Shown here piece by piece: positions 38,800 through 50,501 of a DNA stretch of 64,000 nucleotides. The notes under the pieces are model-generated. The model searched no databases. It saw only the letters and a list, made by a program, of their open reading frames with translations, and had not been told where the DNA came from. The stretch covers positions 212,168-276,167 of the forward strand of contig CAMPDV010000448.1 in NCBI GenBank assembly GCA_946699065.1, in the 5' to 3' direction. Made by a program: the position numbers and the translations under genes. Numbering within the stretch: the stretch's first letter is position 1; each line of letters starts with the position of its first letter. Source of the DNA: Loxodes magnus (Eukaryota; Ciliophora; Karyorelictea; Loxodida; Loxodidae).

Positions 38800-39390
38800 T
38801 TTGATTGTAGAGCGCGTAGCACTCTTCTTGGTGAGCAGCTCTTAAAAAAAAATGTTTCATACTGACAAGAATGTTTCTTACTGATAAAATTATCAGATAC
38901 TGGTAGACCTTGTTCAATACTGGTATAATTATTCAGTACTGATAAAAATGTTCAATACTGGTATAATTATTCAGTACTGATAAAAATGTTCAATACTGGT
39001 ATAATTATTCAGTACTGATAAAAATGTTCAATACTGATATAATTTTATAATACTTGTAATCTTTAATACTTGTTGGAGGTCCAAGGATATGGCAGGATTG
39101 TGTCTCATTGCATCACCAAAGCAGAGGACGACATGTGTCAATTATGGGTACTTAAATTCCCCACCTCTGATGAAGTTCGCAATATTATTTCTTTTTCGTT
39201 CCAGAATTAAAAATAAACTAAGCCAGTGTCGAAGGTCTAAGAATCTTATGTCTCGAGGCCAAACCAAAGCAGAGGAAGACATAAAGTCGATTATGGGTAC
39301 TTAACTTCCCCAACCTCTGATGAAGATGACCTTATTGTTCACCTTCAAACAACTATGGCGGTTTTAAAAAAATATTATAATAATAGTAGC
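38800..39390 (+). repeat. R3 repeat, right copy (possible terminal inverted repeat)
   Basis: Inverted copy of 7326-7830. The 19-bp array is longer here. Three perfect copies of a 38-bp dimer occupy 38913-38950, 38951-38988 and 38989-39026, flanked by more divergent units. The outer 290 bp (39075-39365) again hold two ~150-bp subunits, each with the CCAAAGCAGAGGA and CCTCTGATGAAG words. Homology continues outward through a T/A run to about 39390. Several frames across the core are open, but differences between the two copies hit all frames alike, so I do not call a protein. Confidence 0.75.
38913..39045 (+). repeat. 19-bp tandem repeat array
   Basis: Alternating 19-bp units TTCAATACTGGTATAATTA and TTCAGTACTGATAAAAATG, three identical dimers plus a partial fourth. 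The perfect identity of the dimers suggests recent expansion by slippage or unequal exchange. The left R3 copy has only diverged single units. Confidence 0.85.
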
Positions 39391-39828
39391 ATTTTTATTA
39401 TTTTTATTAAATAAATTTTTTATATAAATTCATAAAAAGATAAATGCAAGCCATCTTCTGTAGGCTATTATTAATTATCTATCCTTTTTACATTATAGAT
39501 TTTATCTATATAATCACAAGTTATTTTATATATATCTAAGCATTATAAATTGGATTATAAAATAATTTATAGCTATTAAATTAGTGCTTCTTACAATAAG
39601 TTCTAATTTACTAAAATCTAAATCTGCTTTTTTTTATTTTCTACCTTAAATTACGTAAGTTTCCGTTTCTTTAAAATAGAATTCTAAAAAAGCTTAAATT
39701 TAATTATTATTTATTGTATAGAGATTAAGTTACTCAGATTATAATTTTAATTTGTAAAGGATTCAGATTCTTTAAATAAAACATATAGCTTTAAGATTTT
39801 TAGTATTCCAAGTGTTTTCTTTATTATC

Positions 39829-40194
39829 TAGCTTTTTGCAATTTAATTTAATTTCAACTAAAAAAGTTTTTGGACCGGAAACTCCTTTCCGATTGCACGA
39901 CCCGACGCTCTCTTTTTATGGAATAACGGGGATATCCTGTTGTGCTCTATGCACAGGTGCTAGGGAGCTCCATCACTATGAGCAGCCAGGCTTCAAGCCC
40001 CTACCAAGAGCGGATAATCTCAAAGACAGGGTTCCCTTCAGAAAATGACTCTGACCAGGGACTTTCTCAGCGACAGGAAAGGAACTTGTTCCTAGTCCAT
40101 AAAACCAGAAAGTGTTGTCACGAAGGTCATTCTCAGCTCCCACCATCTATTCAATTATAGCTTTTTGCAATTTAGATTGCCTTTAATTTCGAAT
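39829..40194. mobile_element. GC-rich 300-bp insertion between direct repeats
   Basis: A 17-bp direct repeat TAGCTTTTTGCAATTTA lies at 39829-39845 and 40158-40174, and similarity continues for about 20 bp more with a 6-bp gap. Between them, about 39857-40157, is DNA near 50% G+C in a genome near 22%. It can form several hairpins (for example CGGAAA/TTTCCG near 39879 and AGGAAC/GTTCCT near 40088). An 11-bp word at 39990-40000, GCTTCAAGCCC, fits the RNA polymerase III B-box with one mismatch. Two plus-strand frames are open, but neither is recognisable. Candidates: a SINE or retroposed structural RNA, or captured foreign DNA. Confidence 0.55.
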
Positions 40195-43100
40195 AAACAT
40201 ATTTAAGCAATTTTATTTTAGATTATTCATCTTTTAATATATTTTATAATAAAATTATTTAATCTTTAATTAAAGAGATACACATGAAAGTGACTAAAGA
40301 AAGTATTTTAAAAGAAGACTTTTAAGTAATTTAGATAAAATATCTATATCAGTAGCTTAATTAAAGGATATATTTTAATAGCATTTCCTTGCCTCTTCAT
40401 CAAAAACTTGCTTAATTTTTTATTATTTAAGCTTAAGTCTTAAATGGTATAAGCCACATATAACTAATTATCAAAAATTAATAAAATAATTTTATTTATT
40501 TAAACTAAAATAACTAGTTTCCCTTATTCTAAGCCTATAAAACTCCTCATTCGTTTTCATAAAATAATTCTCTTTTTTCAAATAAATTAGTCTGTCTTTA
40601 TTAAGCTAATTCTATAAGATTCTAGCTAATAAGTTTAATATATTTAAGCGATTTCATTGAGAAAATGTATGCTTAAATTATTTTTTGCTTTATATTTTCA
40701 TACCAAAAAGTAAAGAAAACAAGAAAAAAATTAAATATAAGATAAAAGAATTTCAATTAGTTAAGGCTTATGCTATTTTCTAATGGCTCTAAATAAAGTT
40801 TTTAGGAATAAAACTAAAATATCTAACCTAAAGTGAAAAGGTAATAATAAATCATAAAGACTTAATTTAAAATATAGAAAAGTCTAATTATTCTCTATAC
40901 TTAAATAATTAAATAAATAAAATAACCATATATTACATTTAATCAAAAAAAGGGATAATATAATTGAAAATTAAAAGAAAACTAGTGAAGGCTGATTTAA
41001 AAAGTTTTAAAAATATACAGCTCTAATACTTCAGAAAATTTCTTGCTTATAGTTGATTTTGGGTAATAGAAGAAGAGAAAAATATTTTTGGAAAATATAT
41101 TTGAAATGTAAAAGGAATAGAAAATAGTAAGAGTTGCTTTCTAAGATTTTAAGAAATAAATTTTATATAAAAATCACTTTTTTAAAGTTTATTTATTTAT
41201 TACTTAAGCCTTGCTATGAAGAATACGTTTTTATTATTCAAGACTTCATTATTTTTACATCGAGAAAACTTAAATTTTGGCTGCATTTTAATTGATTCTT
41301 ATAAATTATGCCTAATGATATAAATCTAAGACTCTTATATAGGCAAGAAATCTCACTTAAGAATAAGGTAGAATTTATTAAATAATGATAAGAATGAAGG
41401 GATAAATAATTAAATTTCTTATAATTATCTATAGAAGATAATCAATTGATTTAAATTATAATAGCTATTTTATTAACTTTAATTAAAACCTTTAAAAATA
41501 AATTAAAAGAATGCTAGTAGCTTATAGATAAACACTTAATCTATAAGCATTCTATATTTTAATTAGATATTTAAGACTTTTATTTTATAAAGAAAGGATA
41601 AGCTTATTAATTTTTTAACTATATCATCCTAAATAATGCTACTTTGTTTATTTGCTAGTTGCTTTCTAAATATATTTTCTAAACATTTAATTTCTAAAAT
41701 AAAATTTTAGTTATTAATCATAGGAATTTGTTTATTGGCCAATACATTACGAAATTCAAAAGAAAAAGTATTCCTTTTAGAAATAAAAGATTTTATTAAG
41801 AAGCCAAAATTAAAAGTTTAAATAATAATAACTATTAAATGCTTAAAATATAGTAATCATATATCATTATAAATTTTATAATTTAAACTTAAATTATTAT
41901 AAATATTTCTTTATTATTTATTAATCTTAAGAAGCTGTACTTATAGCCTTATTTTATTTTCATAGTAAATGTGGATAATATTATAATGATAAAGAGTAGC
42001 TTTAAAAAATAAAGAATTGATGCTAAGTTCAAAGTCTTGCTTATTAATTATAATTTAATTTAATTTAAATTAAATTATAATAAATTTGATTAAGTATATC
42101 AACATTTATAAGATAAATCGCTTAAAATTAATTAAAACGCATTATAATTTCTATTTCCTAAAATTTTTATTTATTTAATCAAAGAAACATTCTTTTTGAC
42201 TATCTCATTTTGATATTTACGTAAATAAAAGCTAAAACAATTGAACTATGTTTAAATGCTAGTTAAATGGAATATTAGTTTTCAAATTATTAATGTAGCT
42301 TATAGAAAGTTATCTACTAATACTATTTCAATTACAATGAGAATATTGTGATCCTAGTTTAAATTAATCTCTTTAGTCCTTAAATTTAGCATAGAAAAAA
42401 GTAAGCCTCAACTACAATTTTATGATCATTAAGTAAAGATAATTAGAAATTTTAAATAACTTAAAGAACCATATTCATGCTTCTAAGATCTGAAAAGATA
42501 AAATCATATAAATGATTTATCAAAAGGCAATTTAAACTATTTTAATTTATATTTCCTCTAAATCTTCTAAATACATGACTAATGAAATTTAATTATATAC
42601 TCTATTAATTAAACAAGCTTTATATATTTCCAACATATACAATTAATTTAAAATAGTTATTAATAAAAGAATAAAAAGAGTGTTAATATTGATAAAATAT
42701 AAAGTGGATTCTTAGTTTTAGTTAAAAATACAATAAAGAATAAAGAAATTAGGATTTATAGTAATAAATTACTATAACTAAATATCTAACTATCTTTCTT
42801 TGGAATTTCGTACTTTAGAAAAGGAATCTAAAGAGTGTTTTTTCTTAATTAATTTAGATTTTAAACTTTTGAGTTTTAAAAATTTTATATATTTCGATGA
42901 AATTTGAATAAAGTCTATTTTTGCTTTTAAGAGTTATAAAATAACTAACATTCTTCTTCTAATTCCATTCCATAGATTTAATTTAAATTATTTAAGTGTT
43001 ATATGAGTTAATTCTAGGTAGTGTATATAGCTAAATTTATCTATCTTTATATCTCAAACGAATAATTATATTATTGTCTATTTTTATTTGGATCAACTAG

Positions 43101-43689
43101 TAATTTAAGAGAATTAAAAGTATAACTTTATTAGATTGAGCAGATTATATTTTTCAACTAAAGTGCTAAAATAAAAAATAAGCAGCTTTACTAATAAAAG
43201 GGTAAGTCATAAGTGTAGATAAGACATTTAAGAATAATAATTAAATAGAGCTAACCATCATAATAAATTTTATAGCTTAATTGAATTTACTACGAGCTAA
43301 GCTTTAATATATTGATTCAATGTTTCAAAAGACTAATAAAATAGCCTATTTTTAAAATGAAAAAGAAATCATAATAAAGAAAATAAATAAATTTTCTTAT
43401 AAAGATGATATATAATTATTCTTGATCACTTTTGGAATAAATTTATAGCAAAGTTGAAAAAGCATTGATTTAAATTGCCTAAATAAAGATAAAACCTCTA
43501 ATTTGATATTATATTAGTTTAAATGGAAAACTTCAATTTTAAATTAAATTTTTGTATGATAGTTCTCAGTTATTTGCCCTTAATTATATCAATTTATAAG
43601 AATTAAGGAATTTCAAGTTGGAAATTAAAAATGTAATAATAAAATTTAAGATTTAATAGGAAACATCTCAAAATTACTATAACATGATA
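40195..43689. other. AT-rich stretch, no gene recognised
   Basis: Long AT-rich region with no motif. A perfect AT palindrome of TTTAAATT type lies near 42050-42080. Confidence 0.5.
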
Positions 43690-44530
43690 GTCTTCAGAAA
43701 GAGAAAAGAATGAAAATGCTTGGAGTAAAAAAGATATTGGAAATAAAAAAGTTGATAAAATAATTAAAATATTTGTTCTTTAGATAGTCAATTAAGTAGT
43801 TTTTGAAAATAATTTAGAGTAACCAAGATAAAATTTGTAATCTCGAAGGAGTATAAAAATATTCTACTAATAGAATGAAATTTAAAATTCGTTGAAAATA
43901 TTATTATCTAATTTGCAAGAGAATAAATTTAAAGCAAACTATGCTTATTTTACTAAGCTTCATATTCAGAAAAAATTAAAATATACTTGAAAAGAACTGG
44001 GATTTTACCTTTCAAAAGAGAGAAGAGAGATAAGTTAAAAATTTCGTCTTATAAAGTAATTGGAATTAAAATTATTTAGAGCCAAAATCTAACGAAAAAT
44101 ACAATAAAATAATCAAATTTATTTGCATAAAAACATATAAAAATTGTTGTATATTATAAAAAAATCAAAAATAGCAATGCTAGAAAATTAAAAAATAAAG
44201 AAATTTTCAATGAAGAATTTGAAAGAAAAAATTTATTAGGAATTATAAGCCTAAATTGGAAATGAGATAAAAATAATTTAATCGCAAGATATAGTTGGTA
44301 AATAAAACTCTAAAATAACGAAAGAAGATTTATCTATAGAAATAAACAAAAAAATTAAAAAAGTCTAACTGAAAGCATATAATTTCCATTAGATATAGAT
44401 CAATTTTTATTTCGTACAAAACATTGAAATAAAAATATAAAAATTCAAGAAAAAAGGCCCTATATCAGATGAAATAGAAATAATTCAATCAAAAATAGAA
44501 ATAAATTATACAATCAATAAATTTATTCTA
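43690..44530 (+). CDS. hypothetical lysine-rich helical protein
   Basis: One plus-strand frame holds for about 280 codons. It opens ERERKNE-like with NAWSKKDIGNKKVDK, continues through LHIQKKLKYTWKELGF (one Trp as TGA) and KEDLSIEINKKIKKV, and ends near GPISDEIEIIQSK. It is highly charged and helical, with a likely coiled coil in the middle. The start is not fixed. No family recognised, and no counterpart elsewhere in the window was seen. Confidence 0.4.
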
Positions 44531-46299
44531 AATCTTATTCAATTTTTTCATAAATTTAAATTTATCTCTTGATATAAACTGTTTTATTATAATATCAGTC
44601 ATATTTTTTAAAAAGTAAAAGCTAGTTGTAAGAAATAAATTCAAAGATTGTGAGGCTAATGTTTCAAATATATAAATCCTGAAAGAAAAACGAAAATCGT
44701 AAAAGTTCAAAATAAAATAAATAAAAAAAGAAAATAACTTTTACAAAAGTGATTGAATCAATGAAAGAAGAAGTTAATATGTTAAAAATATAATATTATA
44801 AGAAATTTCTTATAAAAGAAAAATAAAAATAATAAATGCGAATAAAAAAGAATATTAAGAATTAATATCTTTCAACAATTTAAAAAATATCTATTTGATT
44901 TAATTATTTAAATTAGCCTCACTAAAATTATCTGAATTTTTTATTTTTAAAACATAAAATATGTTTATGCTTTTAAATATTAATTATTAATAGCAAAATT
45001 TAAATTATCTTTCCATGTAAAACTTGAAGTTTTGTATATAAAATTTTAAAATTAAGCAAATTTGTACTAATTTGTTTTATAATTCTTAAAAGTTTGACAT
45101 AATTTAATTATTTTATGTCTTAAATTTATTAAAATATATCTAGGAACATTAAAGTTTTAGTTATTTATTTTAATAAAAGTTTTATTATATTGATAATCTT
45201 TTATAATTTATACAAATATTAAATTTATTAATCAAATTTCTCTATAGGAAATTCATTGGGAAGCGCTAGAAACACTAAAATAACAATGTGCAAAAATTGA
45301 AAAATGTTTACAATTTTTTTCAATTTAGTATATAAAAAAGCATATGTCAGAAATATATAATTAAAAAGGAATGAAATAAAAGAGTTCTTTCACAAGATAT
45401 TAATATAAAATAATATAATAAAAATAAAACTAAGAATATATAATTTATTGAAATTGATATAAGATAAATAAATAAAAGTGTTATTTGTATAATTATATTC
45501 CCCTCTACTCTAAAAAAAATTCAAAAGAGGATAAAAGACGCAGATAGGAAATCTGAAATTAAACTAAAAGTAAGAAAATCTCGCTGAAGATGTATAAATT
45601 TTAGTTTGTACCTATAATTTAGTACGAAAAGATAGTAACTAATGAGAAAAGCTCTTACATCAGTTAAAATAGAAAATAAGTTGTCCAAAAATTGAAGTAA
45701 ATTAATAATCCTAAATAGATTTAATACTTTTATTATTTAAAAAGTAAGAGCTATTCATAATAGAGTTGTTTTGAATTTTAGCAAGTTAAATTTGTAAATT
45801 ATATGTAAAGAAGATTCATTGAAAATGAAAAGCATTATATTAATAAATATCCTTATATAAAATGAGTGAATTTCTTTTATAGAAATAGTTAATCATTAGC
45901 AAAAGAAGCAAGCAATAAATTTTAAATTTTAAATGAGCAGCAATCTCTTAAGCCTCAAATATTGATAGTAAATATTTGATAAAAAAGATAATTAAAATAG
46001 AATATTTTTCAAGGATTATTATACTCTGATATATGCTTCATTTATAGTTTAAATTTATCTTTATTATTTAAATTTTTAAATCAGTAAGCCAAACTTAAAT
46101 AGCAAGTAGTAATTAAATCTTTCTTTGCTATTGTTTAATTTAAACATTTTATTAAGCCTACAAAACTTTAAATTTATTTAGTCTAATTTGTTTTATAATT
46201 TTTTAAAACTGATTATAATTTAATTTTTGTAAATTTCAAACTAATTAACTCTAAAAGGGCTATTTTTATTAGTTACCTTTAGCAAATAAAGTATTATTC
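44531..46299. other. AT-rich stretch with weak coding signal
   Basis: From about 45520 to 46030 one plus-strand frame looks moderately protein-like. It could be a decayed part of the beta-helix family whose C-terminus follows at 46.3-46.6 kb, but I could not align it. The rest shows nothing. Confidence 0.3.
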
Positions 46300-46640
46300 T
46301 AAGATGAGGCAGCAAATGATAATAATCCTAGTTATTTAAACAAAATCTTATAAAAAATCTGAAATTCATAAGTAAATTTAAATAAAGAACAGATATACCA
46401 TTAATTCTCTCTTCTTAAAAATAAATCTCAAATAATCTGATTTACCAAGCTGTCTAGCTTAAAAAAAACCAAGCGAAATTTTAAATGGTAGCTAAGAATA
46501 TTAGTAAAGCACAAATTTAGAGTTTATTATGGCTGATTTTATATTTAATGAATCAAATGAACTAAAGGAGTCAACTCAGAACTTCTATTTAGAAAAAGAA
46601 AATAAATAATTAGAAACAACTATTATAGAAATTGAATTTA
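46300..46640 (+). pseudogene. C-terminal fragment of the beta-helix surface protein family
   Basis: From QEY (near 46494) the plus strand reads a 39-residue stretch that aligns without gaps to the tail of the giant gene: ADFIFNESNELKES against SEFIYNDLNDLGEL, then TQNFYLEKENKQ against SQNFYLEEEEKQ. Upstream, in another frame, NLNKEQIYHQFSLLK recalls IYNREEIQLQLSSLK of the giant protein. The spacing is right and the frame is broken. No membrane helices of this copy were found. It is a truncated, decaying third family member. Confidence 0.55.
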
Positions 46641-49055
46641 ATAAGCTAAGCTAACTTAAATTAATACTTAAAAAAATATTGTTTCTAGCGTAAATTAATA
46701 AATACAATAATTGCTTAATTAAAAAAATTTAGTGGCTTAATTTTCATAAAATATATAATTAAATCTTTTAATATTCTTATTATATTTAAATTTAATTTAC
46801 TAATTTGTATGTATTTATTTAATTATTATTAGTATTTTAAATTTTTCTTTGGTATATTTTAATTATTTATTTAAGATTATATTCCTTTTTTATTTATATT
46901 AATATATATCTCTAATTCCTTTAAAAAATTGGAGGAGTTATATTATTTTGCAAATGCAATAATCAGAATTAAATGAGAAGAAATTAAGTTAAAAGACTTA
47001 AAAATATCTTATATTAGAGTATGAAAATTTATATATCTAATTAAAGAATACTCATATTTAAGGAAATAAAGTATTAACATTATTATATTATTACTTTTAT
47101 AAGTATGATTACTTCTTTACTTATAATTGATTCAGCAATAGATATATGCCCTAACTGGAGATTAGGAAATTTATAGTAAAAAATAGTTTTTTTGCTTGAG
47201 TTTTTTAAATATATAGATGGCCTTGGTATTTGTGCTTTTTTAAGTAGAAAAATAGTTTATATATATCAATTATATACATTTCATATATAAAGAATGAAAT
47301 ATCATCATTATGCAAAATTTTACTTAGTCTTTGAGTAAAATAGCTTGAGAAAGTTGATTATTATACTAGCATTTTAGATTTATTAGATGTTTAGGCTAAT
47401 ATATATTAAATTAATTTAGATTTAAATATCTTTTATAGCAATTAAATATTTCTTAAACCTAAATTGCATAGCAAATCTTTTATATTAAACTTTCTTTCAC
47501 TAAAAAGTTTTACAAATTTATATTTTATTTTTCCAGTTTGCTTTATTTTTATAGGTAGTATGCATAAAACAATGCCTTTATCTTTATTCTATTAGAATAA
47601 TAGAGATACAGTACATTATTACACATTATTACCTAAGTTTTAATCTTATTAACTTTTTTGGCTTTTTAAAACTTTACAATATCAAATTAGAGATAATAAG
47701 AGACAGCATTTCAATGAGAACATAATATAAAAATAAAGTTATAAAAATAATTTTTATAACTCTGATTGATTTAATATAGATATATCAGAAATATGCTTTT
47801 AGTTTTATTATCAGTTTTTAAATACCTAGTTTAAGTCATAAATTTTGAGATTTTATCATACCAGCAATTTTAAATAGTTAGTATTTATTAAGAAAAAATC
47901 TAAAATACAAAACATTTTTAGTTAGAGTAAATAATAATAAGCAAAATTAGAATTTATCAAACTAGAACTTTAACTTATATCCTTATTAATAAGATATAAT
48001 ATATTTATCAATGAAGGATTTTATATATTATATCCTACTATTCTTATTTTAATTATGAAATATAAACTATTAAATTTGAATTTTTGAAACTGTTTAAATT
48101 GTAAAATATTATTAAGTAGGTTATATATAAAATAAAAGCTTATTATAGAAAATTTCTTAAGGTGAATATTTAAAAAAATAAACTAATGCAAAGCATCTGG
48201 AAACTAAACGCAAAACTATGAATAAATATTTTAATTTTAAAATCTGAAGAAATAATAGCACTTTACTATCTTTAAGACTTAGTTAGCATAGGAATAATGA
48301 TAGGCAAATATAAAAATATAGATGGATAGTTTAATACATTCAATTATTCCATTAATTAACCAAAATCTATTCTGATCGTCTTAAATAGATAAAGACAAAT
48401 TTTTATATTAAATTCTTGCATGTGATATATAATAAGATAAAAATTACAACTTTCATAATCATCAGAGAGTTAAACATTACAAAAATTTTAGGAAAATAAA
48501 CCATTAAAAGCATTAATATTTTCTATGTTGATTATAAAATGAAGTAATATCTTAATACTTGAATAAAAAGAGATAAATCTATTTAAATTTGAAATTAAAT
48601 AATGAAAAGTCTTATAAACTTTGAGTAAATATATTATTAAACTTTAATAATATAATATATGTAATATATATATAATTTAAAATCTTTTTCAAAAAGATAT
48701 TCTTTTTAATTTATAATTACCTTATTCTTATATCTCATTGCATAAACCAATATAAACAACTTCTCTTTTGCTAAAATTCTAAGAAATTTTAACTACATGT
48801 TAATAAAGAATTTATTATAAATCAGTTTTGAGTCTAATAGTAATAAGTTAATATAATGTGATATACTTAATCATATGATTATTATATAATGTTGATCATA
48901 TTTATTTAAGAGTCTAGAATTTTTATAATGCTTTATAGAGTATCAGTATGTTTAGAATAAGTTAAGATACTAATATCTAATATATTAGCAATATATAATG
49001 ATAAAAGGATAAAGGATAAAATTAAGTTTATAGTCTTAGAAAAGAGCTCCAGGGT
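46641..49055. other. AT-rich stretch, no gene recognised
   Basis: Among the most AT-rich parts of the window. No motif, repeat match or RNA gene seen. Confidence 0.5.
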
Positions 49056-49859
49056 TCACTTGTTTTTGCTCTTGCTCTTTCCTGAACTAAAGGACTGCGG
49101 GACTACATTAGTCCGCCATCCTTGTCTCTCCCTCATCCACTAATTATCGTTATAGTTTCATCTTCCATTTTTATAAAACTCGTTGTTTCTTGAGTTGTAG
49201 AATTTCTTTCTGTATACTTATCCTGTTCTTGTTGGTCATATTCTGAAAAGTTAGTCTAATATTTATTACTTGTTAATTTTTTCAATTTCTTGTTTCTTCC
49301 AGCATTTTTTCCAGCAATTATTTTTCTAGCATAAATAGCACTGAATCTTTTTGCGATAATAATTGATCTTATTTATTTCTTATTATTAGAATTCCGATTC
49401 GATTTCTATTGGGATATTTGATTATTAATCTTATTAATCTTATAATTTTTAAATTATTACTTGTTATTATTCTTGTTTTTCTTAAAGTTGCTTTATTTGA
49501 TATTCAATTTAAGAAAAATGAAATTGGAACATTTGAGGGACTTCGTTAAATTATTTATCAATTTATTCCAATTTAATTACTATTTACGATTAGATTTTAT
49601 TTAATGATTCATCTATGGATGGGAATTATAGGTTTAATTATTCCATTAATTTTTCTAGTAAGTTTTCTAAATTTTCTATTTTTTATCTTTGCTTTTTCAA
49701 GTCATATTGGATATTTGATATCCTTTGCTGAACTGATTATGCAAAGGATTCCTTAGATTATTAATCTTTATCTTATTAAGGCTATTCTTCAATTAAATTA
49801 GGTTATTCTTATTTTTTCAAGTATTCGTTAATAGAGGTCTATTATTTCTTAGGTGCCAT
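49056..49859 (-). CDS. ORF1/Gag-like coiled-coil zinc-knuckle protein, intact
   Basis: ATG 49859 to TGA 49056 gives 804 bp, 267 residues, in a single frame. N-terminus MAPKKQQTSINEYLKK, then a Gln/Glu-rich coiled coil (residues about 45-150) and a knuckle-like CYLCQKNNCWKKC (CX2CX4CX3C instead of CX2CX4HX4C). A basic, aromatic C-terminal part follows with QVYRKKFYNS, matching the GxIYRKK motif of the other three copies, and GRWNYNDNQWMRERQGW. Gln are mostly TAA/TAG, and one Trp in the tail is TGA. The 3' part is GC-richer than its flanks. No reverse transcriptase lies downstream. It is the best-preserved member of the stand-alone ORF1 family here. The first non-Trp-like TGA was taken as stop. 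Confidence 0.65.
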
Positions 49860-50501
49860 TTTATCTTATATTAAATATATTAGAAATGCATAATTTAAAT
49901 ATTTGTATTATTTGAACTTAATAGTTATAATCATAAAATTAATAACTAACATCCTTAGTTTCAAGATTTATTTTTATATCTATTATTAAATAGTGATGCA
50001 TATGTTGATTCTTAAACATTTTTTGTAATGTAAATTAAACTTTGTAAATTATTTAGAAAATAATAAACATTTGGAATAGAAAAATAATTAACTAATTAAA
50101 AGTAATAAGCTATATTATTTAGCTATTTATTATTTCAGCGCTTTAACTAAATAAAATTTTATACATTTGTATTTAGATCTATTTATTGCATTTTTTAAAC
50201 AGATTGAAGCAATTTATTATTAAAGATATTCTAATCATTAGTTTTTATATGCATTTCTAAATAAAAAATTATCGTTGAAAATTTTACCCCAATCCAGTAA
50301 AATAAATTTTAGAGATTAGAGCTGTAAAGAAAGACAAATTAATAAATTAAAATTATTGTCTAGATGTTTTATCTAACTTAAATAAGGAAAAGGTATTTCC
50401 TTCTTTTTATAAGTTAATTTAGAATAATTTTAGTTCATGAATTTAGTACAAATATTCTTAAATAAAATTAACCTATTTTTAATATAAAAATAGCATCTAA
50501 A
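49860..50501. other. AT-rich stretch, no gene recognised
   Basis: Separates the divergent ORF1-like gene and the truncated surface-protein paralogue. Nothing specific seen. Confidence 0.5.

Noticed and set aside
39160..39330. Hammerhead ribozyme suggested by CTGATGA words in R3
   Set aside because: CTGATGA occurs in both subunits, but the required GAAA and NUH elements are not in place, and CCTCTG overlaps the word and would pair with CAGAGG instead.
39812..40160. Protein-coding reading of the GC-rich island
   Set aside because: Two overlapping frames are open and neither has a recognisable motif. Open frames are expected here because GC-rich DNA has few stop-like triplets.
49800..49859. 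PIP-box-like QTSINEYL at the N-terminus of the intact ORF1-like protein
   Set aside because: It is a short match in low-complexity Gln-rich sequence and is absent from the other copies.
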